Made by a program: the position numbers and the translations under genes
Shown: positions 32,788-41,267 of the stretch, piece by piece
How positions within the stretch are numbered: position 1 is the stretch's first letter
Layout of the letters: each line of letters begins with the position of its first letter
The notes under the pieces: generated by a model
Database searches by the model: none
Told to the model about the DNA's origin: nothing
What the model saw: the letters and a program-made list of their open reading frames with translations, nothing else
DNA from: Streptomyces lasiicapitis
GTDB taxonomy: Bacteria > Actinomycetota > Actinomycetes > Streptomycetales > Streptomycetaceae
DNA length: 64,000 bases
NCBI RefSeq assembly: GCF_014646335.1
Contig: NZ_BMNG01000029.1
Coordinates: 1-64,000 of the forward strand
Direction: 5' to 3'

Positions 32788-32860
32788 TAGACCGTGTGGG
32801 ACTCGAACCCACAACCAATGGATTAAAAGTCCACTGCTCTGCCAATTGAGCTAACGGTCC
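32788..32860 (-). tRNA. tRNA-Lys (TTT)
   Basis: A cloverleaf on the minus strand: acceptor GGACCGT/ACGGTCT, anticodon loop with TTT (GGACTTTTAATCC), and T arm GGTTCGAGTCC. CCA is not encoded. Confidence 0.93.
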
Positions 32861-33005
32861 TCGCCGACACGGCGTCGGCGCACCCATGAGCATAGCCCGC
32901 CGGGCCCCGGCTTCCGATCGGGTATCGGATCCGGGTCCGTTCGCGGCCCGGCGGGCTGTGGAGTGGGCGGTGGAGCAGGTGGTGGAGCGGACGGTGGGAG
33001 CGGGG

Positions 33006-33521
33006 CTATCCCTCGTGCGCGTTGTGGCCCGGGTCGGGCAGTGGCCGGCCCGTTTCCAGGAGGGTCTTGAGGCTGGAGACGAGCAGGGGCCAGGCCTGGC
33101 TGCACATGCCGTGCAGTGCTCCTTCGGGGGTGAAGTCGTCGTGGACGACGGTCAGCCGGGTCAGCGGCCCCTGCGGGTCGATCGTGAAGGAGACCTTCGT
33201 ACGCGGCTCGGCAGCGATCCGCGCGCGCACGTCTTCCGGTACGTCGACCGCCCGCGCCCACTCCGGGGTGAAGGTGTGCCAGGTGTAGGCGAGCCGGCGC
33301 TGCGGCACGCTCTCCAGGACGACCTGCTCCGGTTCCTCGATCCGCGCTTCGCCCTGCCGCCAGGTCATGGGCGAACCCGGCTTCCAGTCGGAGCCGAAGG
33401 TGACACCCCACCAGCGGTCGGTCTGGTCCGGGGCGGTCAGGGCCCGCCAGACCTGCTCGGGGTCGGCTGCCACGTACGTCGTGTAGGCGATGGCCGTGTG
33501 GGCTGTGGCTGTGCTGTTCAT
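33006..33521 (-). CDS. SRPBCC (AHSA1-like) domain protein
   Basis: A 171-residue START/AHSA1-type helix-grip protein (VAADPEQVWRALTAPDQTDRWWG; GPLTRLTVVHDDF near the C terminus). It is the last gene of a three-gene operon: its ATG overlaps the ArsR stop (33518-33521). Members paired with ArsR regulators are thought to bind small hydrophobic ligands or modify them; the ligand is unknown. Confidence 0.85.
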   Translation of the reverse strand: MNSTATAHTAIAYTTYVAADPEQVWRALTAPDQTDRWWGVTFGSDWKPGSPMTWRQGEARIEEPEQVVLESVPQRRLAYTWHTFTPEWARAVDVPEDVRARIAAEPRTKVSFTIDPQGPLTRLTVVHDDFTPEGALHGMCSQAWPLLVSSLKTLLETGRPLPDPGHNAHEG

Positions 33522-33919
33522 GGCTGACGGCTTTCCTTCGGTGGGGGCGGAGTCGGTACGGCTTCCGCGCGGCGCTTGAGGTTGTGCAGGCGGCGGTCCC
33601 ACGTGGACGCCAGCTCGGCCAGATGCCGCGCGCAGGCGTCGAGCGGCCCGGGGCGGACCTCGAAGAGGACGGCCCGTCCGGCCCGCCCGGACGTCACCAG
33701 GCCCGCATCGCCCAGGACCTTGAGGTGTTTGAGTACGGCCTGGCGCGACACCGGCAGGCCCTCCGCCAGCTCGGTGGCGCTGGCCCGCCCCGCTGCGGCA
33801 AGGCGCTCCAGGAGCAGACGGCGCGTGGGGTCCGACAGGGCGGTGAGAACCGCACCGAGGTCGGTCTCGGGCTCGGGCTCCCCGGCCGCACCCGGGCTGG
33901 ACTCCCCGCCCACGCTCAC
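33518..33919 (-). CDS. ArsR-family transcriptional regulator
   Basis: A 133-residue winged helix-turn-helix protein (ALSDPTRRLLLERLAA; recognition helix GLPVSRQAVLKHLKVL; wing VTSGRAGRAVLFEV). It lacks the metal-binding Cys motif of classical ArsR, and the SRPBCC-coupled subgroup usually lacks it too. The GTG start overlaps the preceding SRPBCC stop. It probably autoregulates the operon through the inverted repeat at 34436-34463. Confidence 0.88.
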   Translation of the reverse strand: MSVGGESSPGAAGEPEPETDLGAVLTALSDPTRRLLLERLAAAGRASATELAEGLPVSRQAVLKHLKVLGDAGLVTSGRAGRAVLFEVRPGPLDACARHLAELASTWDRRLHNLKRRAEAVPTPPPPKESRQP

Positions 33920-34389
33920 GCGCCCTCACGCTCCGCCCGCCGCCGAGCCAGCGACAACTGCTGCGTCCATCCCTCGACGTTGCCCTCGAAGGACCGCTTC
34001 CGCTCGTCGAACGGCGCCTTCAGGGAAGCGAATCCGCTCTCGACGACCCGCAGCACCACACCGCCCTCGCCCCGCGCGCTGAGCCGGAACTCCACCCGCG
34101 TCGAGTTCCCCTCCACCGGCGCCTGACCGGGATAGCCGCTGGCCCACTCGAAGGCGATGTACGCGGGCGGCTCGGCGGCCACGGTCCGCACCGGGAAGCG
34201 CCCGTACTTCGGGTCCACTACGACATCGAGGCCATTCTCCGTACGCACGTCCCGCGCACCGGCCGTGTCTTCGTCGTCTCCGTCGTTCACCCACCAGCCC
34301 GGCCTGCTGACCAGCTCCCACACCCGCTCCAGCGGCGCGTGAATGACGATCTCCTGCTCGATCCGATCCGCGAAGTCCGTCGCGTTCAT
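33916..34389 (-). CDS. SRPBCC-family protein, first gene of ArsR operon
   Basis: A 157-residue helix-grip protein (IEQEIVIHAPLERVWELVSRPGWWV; ending LKAPFDERKRSFEGNVEGW). It is distinct from the SRPBCC protein at 33006 but in the same operon, and coupled to the ArsR gene by a 4-base overlap. It probably binds or transforms a hydrophobic ligand. ATG 34389 follows AGGAGAG-like purines at about 34395-34402. Confidence 0.85.
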   Translation of the reverse strand: MNATDFADRIEQEIVIHAPLERVWELVSRPGWWVNDGDDEDTAGARDVRTENGLDVVVDPKYGRFPVRTVAAEPPAYIAFEWASGYPGQAPVEGNSTRVEFRLSARGEGGVVLRVVESGFASLKAPFDERKRSFEGNVEGWTQQLSLARRRAEREGA

Positions 34390-34435
34390 GGTTTGCCTCT
34401 CCTTCGTCGCCTCATCCCTGAAGTGCTACCTCTAG

Positions 34436-34463
34436 GTTGCACCTCGAAGCCCTGTTGTGCAAC
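34436..34463. promoter_or_regulatory. Candidate ArsR operator
   Basis: GTTGCAC (34436-34442) and GTGCAAC (34457-34463) form an inverted repeat about 50 bases upstream of the SRPBCC-ArsR-SRPBCC operon start. A related AGAGTTGC follows at 34467-34474. The spacing and position fit an autoregulatory site; this is inferred. Confidence 0.45.
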
Positions 34464-34497
34464 CCCAGAGTTGCTCCTCATGCATCCGGAAACGACA

Positions 34498-34535
34498 AAG
34501 GCCCGTACGACGCGTGCGTGCGTCGTACGGGCCTT
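34498..34535 (-). terminator. Terminator of the DEAD-box helicase gene
   Basis: A 16-base perfect stem (AAGGCCCGTACGACGC and complement, ending in TT on the far arm) with a 6-base loop lies 35 bases after the helicase stop. Confidence 0.8.
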
Positions 34536-34569
34536 GTCTCAGCAGCTGCTAGCTACGCGAATACTCGCG

Positions 34570-36984
34570 TCAGCCGTTGCGCTTCCAGCGCGGCTTGTCG
34601 TCGCGGCGGCCGAAGGAGCCGCTGCCCGAGCCGGAGCCGGAGCCGCGGTTGTAGGACGGGCGGTCGTGGCCGCCGGCGCGGTGGCCACCGGCCGGGCGGT
34701 CGTCGCGGCGGTCACGGTTGAACGGGCGGTCGCTGCCCCGGTGGCCCCCGGTCGGACGGTCGTCACGGCGGAAGCCGCTGCCGCCACGGTCGTCACGGCG
34801 CTCGAAGGGACGGCCACCGCGGTCGTCGCGCGCCGGACGGTCGTCACGGCGGAACCCGCTGCCACCGCGGTCGTCACGGTTGAAGGGACGGCCACCGCGG
34901 TCGTCGCGACGGTCGTCACGGCGGAAGCCGCTGCCACCGCGGTCGTCACGGTTGAAGGGACGGCCGCCGCGGTCGTCACGGTTGAAGCCGCTGCCACCAC
35001 GGTCGTCACGGTTGAAGGAACGGCCACCGCGGTCGTCACGGTTGAAGCCGCCACGGTCGTCACGGCGGTCACGGTTGAAGCCGCTGCCGCCACGGTCGTC
35101 ACGGTTGAAGGGACGGCCACCGCGGTCGTCGCGACGGTCGTCACGGCGGAAGCCGCCACGGTCACCGCGGTCGTCACGGTTGAAGGAGCGGCGCTCCTTC
35201 TCGTAGTTGCCACGCTCGTCACGGGCCGGACGACGGTCGTACGACGGACGCTCCTCGCGGGCCGGACGGTCGTCGCGGGCGGGGCGGTCCTCACGGACCG
35301 GGCGCTCGGCGCGCTCGGGCGCCTGCTGCTCCGGCACCACGGCGATGGCCTCGGTGCCGGCGTCGGCAGCGGGGGCCTCCGCGGCGGCGGCGGTGGCCTC
35401 GGCGACCGCGACAGCCGGGTCCTCGCCACGCTCACGGGCGGCGCGGGCGGTGAGGCGGTCGGCCTCGTCGCGCAGCTCGGCGGCGCGACGCTGGGCGCGC
35501 TCCAGCTCCTTGGTGAGGTCGCGGACCTCACGCTCGGCCTGGGTGGCCGCGTTGCCCGCGGAGTCGGCCTGCACCTCGGTCATCGAACGGGCGCCGGTGA
35601 TCTCGGCGACCTCCGGCTCGAAGGTGCCGCCGCCGTTGATGATGTGGCGCGAGGCGTCGACGCCCGCGTCCTCCATGAGGCGGAAGATCTGGCGGCGCTG
35701 GTGCGGCAGGGACAGCGAGACGACCGTGCCGGAGCGGCCCGCGCGAGCGGTACGGCCGGAGCGGTGCAGGTAGTCCTTGTGGTCGCCGGCCGGGTCCACG
35801 TTCAGGACCAGGTCGATGCCGTCGACGTGGATGCCGCGGGCGGCGACGTCGGTGGCGACGAGCGCGTTGACGTAGCCGTCCTTGAAGTCGGCGAGGGTCC
35901 GCGTACGCGCGCCCTGCGTCATGCCGCCGTGCAGCGCGTCGGCCTTCACACCGGCGTCGCGCAGCTGCTCCGCGATGCGGTCGGCGCCGAGCTGGGTGCG
36001 TACGAAGATGATGGTGCGGCCCTTGCGCGCGGCGATCGCGGCGGTGACCGGCGCCTTGTCGCGGGGCTTCACGATCAGGATGTGGTGCGTCATCGTCGTG
36101 ACGTTGCCCTGGGCGCTGTCGACCTCGTGCGTCACCGGGTTGGTCAGGTAGCGCTTGACCAGCGTGGAGATCTCGTTCTCCATCGTGGCGGAGAACAGCA
36201 TGCGCTGGCCGCCGGCCGGAACCTGGTCGAGCAGCTCGGTGACCTCGGGCAGGAAGCCCAGGTCGGACATCTGGTCGGCCTCGTCGAGGACGGCGACCTC
36301 GACGTTCTCCAGGGAGCAGGCGCCGCGGTTGATGATGTCGCGCAGGCGGCCCGGGGTGGCGACGAGGACGTCGACGCCGCGCTCGAGCGCGTAGATCTGG
36401 TTGCCCATCGACGTACCGCCGCAGACGACCTTCATCTTCAGGCCGAGGACGTCGCCGTAGGGCTGGAGGGCGTCGGCCACCTGCATCGCCAGCTCGCGGG
36501 TCGGGGTCAGGATGACCGCGCGGGGCTTCTTCTTCTCGGTGTACCCGTCGGCGAGGCGCGCCAGGGCCGGCAGACCGAAGGAGAGGGTCTTGCCGGAGCC
36601 GGTGCGGCCGCGGCCGAGGATGTCCTTGCCGGCCAGGGCGTCCGGGATGGTCGCGGCCTGGATCGGGAAGGGGGTGTGCACGCCGTTGCGGGCGAGCTTG
36701 CGGACGACGCCGTCGGGGAGGCCGAGGTCGGCGAAGGTGATGCCGCCCTCTTCCTCGGTGGCGTCGGTGACGTCGGCGTCGATGGTGTCGGTGGTGTCTT
36801 CGGAGGCGGAGGCCTGGGGGGCCTCGACGGCCTCGGGGGCCTGCTCGGTCGAGTCGACGGCCTCGGCGGCCGGGGTCTCGGCGACGGCGTCGGCCGCCTC
36901 GGTCACGGCAGCGGCCGTGGCCTCGACGATCTCGGTCTCGTCCTGGATCTGGGCAGGCTGAACATCAAAACTGGAAACGGACAT
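34570..36984 (-). CDS. DEAD-box RNA helicase with repetitive RGG-like tail
   Basis: An 804-residue ATP-dependent RNA helicase. An acidic Ala/Glu N-terminal extension (about 1-85) is followed by the Q motif and both RecA domains. Motifs are GRGRTGSGKT, PTRELAMQ, LDEADQM, FSATM, FVRTQ, ATDVAARGIHVD and HRSGRTARAG. A long Arg/Asp/Gly-rich tail (about 595-804) repeats units such as FNRDDRGG and FRRDDRRDDRGG about a dozen times. It would unwind RNA in ribosome assembly or mRNA decay, and the tail probably binds RNA or drives condensation. ATG 36984 is chosen by the MSVSSFD start. Upstream lies a long untranslated leader, as for cold-induced helicases. Confidence 0.92.
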   Translation of the reverse strand: MSVSSFDVQPAQIQDETEIVEATAAAVTEAADAVAETPAAEAVDSTEQAPEAVEAPQASASEDTTDTIDADVTDATEEEGGITFADLGLPDGVVRKLARNGVHTPFPIQAATIPDALAGKDILGRGRTGSGKTLSFGLPALARLADGYTEKKKPRAVILTPTRELAMQVADALQPYGDVLGLKMKVVCGGTSMGNQIYALERGVDVLVATPGRLRDIINRGACSLENVEVAVLDEADQMSDLGFLPEVTELLDQVPAGGQRMLFSATMENEISTLVKRYLTNPVTHEVDSAQGNVTTMTHHILIVKPRDKAPVTAAIAARKGRTIIFVRTQLGADRIAEQLRDAGVKADALHGGMTQGARTRTLADFKDGYVNALVATDVAARGIHVDGIDLVLNVDPAGDHKDYLHRSGRTARAGRSGTVVSLSLPHQRRQIFRLMEDAGVDASRHIINGGGTFEPEVAEITGARSMTEVQADSAGNAATQAEREVRDLTKELERAQRRAAELRDEADRLTARAARERGEDPAVAVAEATAAAAEAPAADAGTEAIAVVPEQQAPERAERPVREDRPARDDRPAREERPSYDRRPARDERGNYEKERRSFNRDDRGDRGGFRRDDRRDDRGGRPFNRDDRGGSGFNRDRRDDRGGFNRDDRGGRSFNRDDRGGSGFNRDDRGGRPFNRDDRGGSGFRRDDRRDDRGGRPFNRDDRGGSGFRRDDRPARDDRGGRPFERRDDRGGSGFRRDDRPTGGHRGSDRPFNRDRRDDRPAGGHRAGGHDRPSYNRGSGSGSGSGSFGRRDDKPRWKRNG
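34640..35190. repeat. Coding tandem repeats in the helicase tail
   Basis: Within the helicase gene the DNA block CGGTCGTCACGGTTGAA and variants recur every 27-60 bases (for example near 34870, 34942, 34972, 35002, 35032, 35092). They encode the FNRDDRGG units. The near identity at DNA level suggests recent expansion and gene conversion between units. Confidence 0.85.
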
Positions 36985-37288
36985 GCGAAATGCGAAACCT
37001 TCCGGAGTCTCGGCACGCGCCCATAACTCCGTGATTTCGCAATGGACCGCCTCTATGCGGTCAGCCACGGCAAGGGAGAGTACGCGCCACGCGGCGCTCT
37101 CTTTGGCGGCGCCGGGCAAATGGGATCAAACGATCTACCACCATACGCACCCCCCACCCCAATTGGCAAACGCCCACCATATTGGGGCTGTGCACCCCGC
37201 CGGCCACCCCCGCCGACCAGCCCCGGAAGCAGCCCCGGAACAGGCCCCGGAGTCGGCTCCGGAACCAGCCGGACGCCTCCCCGCCCCC
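36985..37288 (-). other. Long untranslated leader of the helicase gene
   Basis: About 300 bases without a gene. It includes the candidate helicase promoter and CCCCGGAA-type short repeats (37223-37262). No reading frame looks real. Confidence 0.5.
37140..37169 (-). promoter_or_regulatory. Candidate promoter of the helicase gene
   Basis: On the minus strand TTGCCA (plus 37164-37169) and TATGGT (plus 37140-37145) are 18 bases apart, which would give a leader of roughly 150 bases before ATG 36984. Confidence 0.45.
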
Positions 37289-37858
37289 CTACGCGGGCCC
37301 AGCCTGAGGCGACGGCTCCCCCCGCCCCGCCGGCTCCCCCACCCCGCCGTGCGCGGACGACGACGGCTCGGGCGAGGACGGCTCCGGCGGCGTGGGCGTG
37401 GGGGTCGCGGTGGTCGGGTCCGGCGCGGGGGTGGTCCGGGTCGGCCGGGGCCCCGGCCGCGTACGGGTCGGCGTCGGCCGCCCGCCGTCGCTGGTGGGCG
37501 AGACGGTCGAGCCGCCGCCCCCGGACCCGCCCGCGGAGGGCTCGCCCCCCGGGGCGGCACCCTTCCCGCGCCCGGCGGCCGCCTGCTTGCCGCCGTCCTT
37601 CTTGCCGCCCTTGTGGCCCTTGCCGTCCTTGCCGTCCTCGTCGTCGGCGCCCCGGCGGCCGCCGTCCTGCCGTTCGCCGCGGGCACCGCCGGGCGTGACA
37701 CTTCCCCCGTCCGGGGCGGCGGCCCCGCTCCGGTCGCCGGCGGACCGCGCGGGGGCGGGCGAGCCGCTCCCGTCGTCGCCGATGCTCATGCAGCCCGCGG
37801 TCGCCGCGACGGCCACTACAGCCGCGGCCCACCGGACGGAAACGTACAACTGGCGCAC
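37289..37858 (-). CDS. Low-complexity lipoprotein, hypothetical
   Basis: A 189-residue protein with a signal sequence and lipobox (AVVAVAATAGCMS), followed only by Gly/Asp/Lys-rich and then Thr/Pro-rich low-complexity sequence (TPTRTRPGPRPTRTTPAPDP). No domain is recognisable. Codon position bias and signal peptide support it as a real surface protein; the Thr/Pro part may span the cell wall or be glycosylated. Confidence 0.6.
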   Translation of the reverse strand: MRQLYVSVRWAAAVVAVAATAGCMSIGDDGSGSPAPARSAGDRSGAAAPDGGSVTPGGARGERQDGGRRGADDEDGKDGKGHKGGKKDGGKQAAAGRGKGAAPGGEPSAGGSGGGGSTVSPTSDGGRPTPTRTRPGPRPTRTTPAPDPTTATPTPTPPEPSSPEPSSSAHGGVGEPAGRGEPSPQAGPA

Positions 37859-38010
37859 GGCCGAGCACCTCCGAAGGCGCTGGGGGAAGAGACGCCCTGC
37901 CCAACTCCCGCGCCCCGCAAGAGGACACGGACCGGCGGCACCCGCACCCGACCCGTGACCCGAGCGCCCCGGAACGCGCCGCCGCCGACCGCGCGGTCAG
38001 CAGCCGCCGC

Positions 38011-38361
38011 TCAGCCGTAGCCCAACGCGTGCAACCGCTCGTCGTCGATCCCGAAGTGATGCGCCACCTCGTGCACCACGGTGATCTCGGTCTCGGCGAC
38101 GACGTCCTCACGCGACTCGCACATCCGCAGCGTGGGCCCCCGGTAGATGGTGATGCGATCGGGCAGCACCCCCGCGTACCACTCACCGCGATCGGTGAGC
38201 GGGGTCCCTTCGTAGAGCCCGAGCAGCTCGGGGTCATCGCTCGCCGGTTCGTCCTCGACGAACACCGCCACGTTGTCCATGAGCCGCGTCAGCTCGGGAG
38301 GAATCCGGTCGAGCGCCTCGGCCACCAGTTCCTCGAACTCCTCACGCGTCATCTCCAGCAC
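38011..38361 (-). CDS. Zincin-like metallopeptidase
   Basis: A 116-residue protein with the minimal gluzincin/metzincin-like motif HEVAHHFGIDD near the C terminus, typical of the small family Zincin_1 (PF06262). MTREEFEELVAEALDRIP starts the conserved part. It is likely a cytoplasmic protease-like protein of unknown substrate. GTG 38361 or ATG 38352 could be the start. It is divergent from the metallophosphoesterase gene. Confidence 0.85.
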   Translation of the reverse strand: MLEMTREEFEELVAEALDRIPPELTRLMDNVAVFVEDEPASDDPELLGLYEGTPLTDRGEWYAGVLPDRITIYRGPTLRMCESREDVVAETEITVVHEVAHHFGIDDERLHALGYG

Positions 38362-38442
38362 AAGCCCATTGTCGACCACGTCCCGCCCCGAGGGACTGTC
38401 CGCACGGGCATAGCCACGGCCCCGCATGGGCATACGCGCCCA

Positions 38443-40002
38443 ATGGGGCGCGACGTGACGGTCGTTCTGCGGAACCTGCGCGGTCTGCGCAGGACGCCCG
38501 CGGCTCTCGTACGCCGCTACCGCGCAGGCCACCCGCCCCCGACCACGGACCTCACAAGAACCCCGCACCCGTTCGGCCGTGCGGTGGGTCTGGTGGCGGT
38601 GGTGCTGCTCGGCGCCTGGCTGGGGCTGCTGGTCGTCGGCAGCGTACGTACGTCCGTCGGGCCCATGGACACGCGCATGCAGCTGCGCCCCTCCCTCACC
38701 GGCGGCACGAAGATCGACGTGTCGCCGCTCGGCGCCCTGGAGCTGAACTCGCACGTGGCGCCGATCCGCCTGGACGTGGAGGTGGACCGCCTGGACCCGG
38801 TGCGCTCGGAGGCGCTCGTCGACCGTCCGGAGCGGATCTCGGGCATGCAGGAGGAGGTGGCGCAGGACGTCGTCAACGGCACGTTCAATCTGGCGGTACG
38901 TTCCTGCGCCGCCGTGGTCGCGGGCGCCACGGCACTGGGCCTGGCCGTCTACCGCCGCCCGCGCCGGGCCCTGGCGGCGGGCGGCCTGGCGCTTGCCCTG
39001 CTCGCGGCGTCGGGCACGGCGGCGTACGCGACGTGGAACCCCAAATCGGTCCTGGAGCCGAAGTTCTCAGGGCTGCTCAGCAGCGCGCCCTCCGTCGTCG
39101 GCAACGCCCGCAACATCGTCAGCGAATTCGACGTCTACCAGCGGGAGTTGGCCCGCCTGGTCACCAATGTGACGAAGCTCTACGACGTGACGTCGACCCT
39201 CCCCGCGTACGAACCGGACCCCTCCACCATCCGCCTCCTGCACGTCTCGGACATCCACCTCAACCCGGCGAGCTGGAAGATCATCGCTTCGCTCGTCGAG
39301 CAGTACGAGATCGACGTCATCGTCGACTCCGGCGACACGATGGACCACGGCACCACCGCCGAGAACGCGTTCCTGGACCCGATCGAAGACCTGGGGGCGC
39401 CGTACGTGTGGGTGCGCGGCAACCACGACTCGTTCGCGACGCAGCGCTACCTGAAGAAGCTCAAGAACACCCACGTGCTCGACGGCGGAAAGCCGGCCGA
39501 CATCGCTGGCCTGCGCTTCGCCGGCATCGGGGACCCCCAGTTCACACCGGACCGCTCGGTGAAGCAGGAGGGCAACCCGGTGGAGGAGATGGCGGGCATC
39601 GACCTCGCCACGTCCCTGCGCGAGCAGGCCGCCAGGGGCACACCGGTCGACATCGCCGTCACCCACAACCCCACGGCCGCACGGCAGACGGACGGAACGG
39701 TGCCACTGGTCCTCGCGGGCCACGTCCACCACCAGGAGATGGAGGTCATGGACAAGGGCACGCGGCTGCGCGTCGAGGGCTCCACGGGCGGCAGCGGGCT
39801 GCGCGCGGTCGAGGGCGAGCACCCCGACCCGGTGGAGACGTCCGTCCTCTACCTGGACCGCGCCACCAAACGCCTGCAGGCCTGGGACGAGATCAAACTG
39901 GGCGGGCTCGGCCTCACGAAGGCCGAGGTCAGCCGCCATCTGCCCAAGGAGAACCAGCCCGGCGCAGAGCCCTCCACACCCCCACCGGCCCCGTCCCGGT
40001 AA
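38443..40002 (+). CDS. Membrane metallophosphoesterase
   Basis: A 519-residue protein with two hydrophobic segments, about residues 45-68 (AVGLVAVVLLGAWLGLLVVG) and 155-190. A calcineurin-like phosphoesterase domain follows at about 265-500. The five metal motifs are present: LLHVSDIHLNP, VDSGDTMDHG, VRGNHDS, VTHNP and AGHVHHQ. It may hydrolyse a phosphodiester or nucleotide outside or at the membrane; the substrate is unknown. ATG 38443 is used, though GTG 38455 (VTVVLRNL) has the better GGGGCG ribosome site. Confidence 0.85.
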   Translation: MGRDVTVVLRNLRGLRRTPAALVRRYRAGHPPPTTDLTRTPHPFGRAVGLVAVVLLGAWLGLLVVGSVRTSVGPMDTRMQLRPSLTGGTKIDVSPLGALELNSHVAPIRLDVEVDRLDPVRSEALVDRPERISGMQEEVAQDVVNGTFNLAVRSCAAVVAGATALGLAVYRRPRRALAAGGLALALLAASGTAAYATWNPKSVLEPKFSGLLSSAPSVVGNARNIVSEFDVYQRELARLVTNVTKLYDVTSTLPAYEPDPSTIRLLHVSDIHLNPASWKIIASLVEQYEIDVIVDSGDTMDHGTTAENAFLDPIEDLGAPYVWVRGNHDSFATQRYLKKLKNTHVLDGGKPADIAGLRFAGIGDPQFTPDRSVKQEGNPVEEMAGIDLATSLREQAARGTPVDIAVTHNPTAARQTDGTVPLVLAGHVHHQEMEVMDKGTRLRVEGSTGGSGLRAVEGEHPDPVETSVLYLDRATKRLQAWDEIKLGGLGLTKAEVSRHLPKENQPGAEPSTPPPAPSR

Positions 40003-40084
40003 ACCGTTTTGGCGATCCCTCCCCCCATCCCATATGCTTCTCACGTCCCCGACGCGCTGCAAAGCGCCCACGGCGGGCCTCTTA

Positions 40085-40157
40085 GCCCTCATCGTCTAGT
40101 GGCCCAGGACGCCGCCCTTTCAAGGCGGTAGCACGGGTTCGAATCCCGTTGGGGGCA
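40085..40157 (+). tRNA. tRNA-Glu (TTC)
   Basis: A cloverleaf with acceptor GCCCTCA/TGGGGGC, anticodon loop CTTTCAA (TTC) and T arm GGTTCGAATCC. It is first of a three-tRNA cluster. CCA is not encoded. Confidence 0.93.
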
Positions 40158-40195
40158 CGCAACACTTGTGCGAGACTTGTGCTCGCACAAAGCTT

Positions 40196-40270
40196 GGTCC
40201 TGTGGAGCAGTTTGGAGTGCTCGCCACCCTGTCAAGGTGGAGGCCGCGGGTTCAAATCCCGTCAGGACCG
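40196..40270 (+). tRNA. tRNA-Asp (GTC), copy 1
   Basis: A cloverleaf with acceptor GGTCCTG/CAGGACC, anticodon loop CTGTCAA (GTC) and T arm GGTTCAAATCC. It is identical over 75 bases to the gene at 46734. Confidence 0.93.
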
Positions 40271-40298
40271 CTTGCGATCTCCGCTCGCGGAATCGCGT

Positions 40299-40372
40299 GG
40301 CTGGGTAGCTCAGTTGGTACGAGCGATCGCCTGAAAAGCGATAGGTCGCCGGTTCGATCCCGGCCCCAGCCA
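40299..40372 (+). tRNA. tRNA-Phe (GAA)
   Basis: A cloverleaf with acceptor GGCTGGG/CCCAGCC, anticodon loop CTGAAAA (GAA) and T arm GGTTCGATCC. It is last of the Glu-Asp-Phe cluster and is followed by a terminator. Confidence 0.93.
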
Positions 40373-40378
40373 CCTCAC

Positions 40379-40410
40379 CGAAGGCCCCGTCCATGTGGAC
40401 GGGGCCTTCG
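40379..40410 (+). terminator. Terminator of the tRNA Glu-Asp-Phe cluster
   Basis: A 15-base perfect stem (CGAAGGCCCCGTCCA and complement) with a tiny loop directly follows tRNA-Phe. Confidence 0.85.
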
Positions 40411-40418
40411 CCGTGTAC

Positions 40419-41267
40419 CTAAGAGGCGTCGGCCTCGGGTTCCGACGGCGTCGTCGCGGTGCGGCGGCGGGCCAGGAACACCGCGCCCGCCACCACCACG
40501 ACCCCCACCAGCAGCACCCAGTCCGGCACAGAGTCCGCGACCTGCCCGGCCCACTCCTGCACAGCGAACGAGTCGTCCTCGTTCAGGAGTCCAGGCAGCG
40601 CCGCAGCCCCGTCGTACGCCAGGAAAAGCGCCCCGAGCAGCACGAAGAACAACCCCGACAGCACCGACGTCGTATGCAGCTCAAAGCGCCCCACCCGGAA
40701 CACCCGCCCCCGCAGCCACCGCCGCCGCCCCAGATCGAACCGCTCCCACAACACGGCGAGCACGAACAGCGGCACGGCCATCCCCAGGGCGTACACGGCA
40801 AGAAGAGCGCCCCCGTACACGGGGCTGCCGCTCACCGCGGCCACCGTCAGCACACTCCCGAGAATCGGCCCCGCGCAGAACCCCGCGAGCCCGTACACCG
40901 CCCCGAGCGCGTACACGGACACCGCCGTGGTCGGCCGGATCCGCCCGGACAGCTCGGCCATGCGCCGCGAGGCGAACCCGAGCCCCACCACCTGCGCGAC
41001 GCCAAGCGCGATGATCACCCAGCCGGCCCAGAAGACGAGCTGCTCCCGGTGTCCGAAGAAGAACCGCCCGGCCACGGACCCGGCGGCCCCCAGCGGCACC
41101 AACGTCGTGGCGAGCCCGGCGTAGAAAATCCCGGTACGGGCGAGCAGCCGCGACTTCGAGTCGATCGAGTAGGCGAAGAAGGCGGGCAGCAGCAACGCGC
41201 TACAGGGACTGACGAGAGCGAGCAGTCCCGCCAGAAAGGCAGCGAAGTAACCGACGTCGGGGCTCAC
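40419..41267 (-). CDS. ccdA: CcdA/DsbD-type thiol-disulfide membrane transporter
   Basis: A 282-residue membrane protein with six to seven hydrophobic segments. The two redox cysteines are in ALVSPCSALLLPAFF (segment 1) and GLAGFCAGPIL (segment 4). CcdA-like proteins move reducing power across the membrane to extracytoplasmic thioredoxin-like proteins. The partner is probably the coupled thioredoxin-like protein, whose stop overlaps this GTG (41264-41267). The tail is Arg then acidic. Confidence 0.88.
   Translation of the reverse strand: MSPDVGYFAAFLAGLLALVSPCSALLLPAFFAYSIDSKSRLLARTGIFYAGLATTLVPLGAAGSVAGRFFFGHREQLVFWAGWVIIALGVAQVVGLGFASRRMAELSGRIRPTTAVSVYALGAVYGLAGFCAGPILGSVLTVAAVSGSPVYGGALLAVYALGMAVPLFVLAVLWERFDLGRRRWLRGRVFRVGRFELHTTSVLSGLFFVLLGALFLAYDGAAALPGLLNEDDSFAVQEWAGQVADSVPDWVLLVGVVVVAGAVFLARRRTATTPSEPEADAS

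Noticed and set aside
32788..32860. tRNA-Lys as an integrative-element attachment site
   Set aside because: No duplicated tRNA 3' end, integrase or mobile genes were found nearby; the same holds for the other tRNAs.
34640..35190. CRISPR-like array of short repeats
   Set aside because: The repeats are in frame inside the helicase gene and spacers are also repetitive; they encode RDDRGG units.
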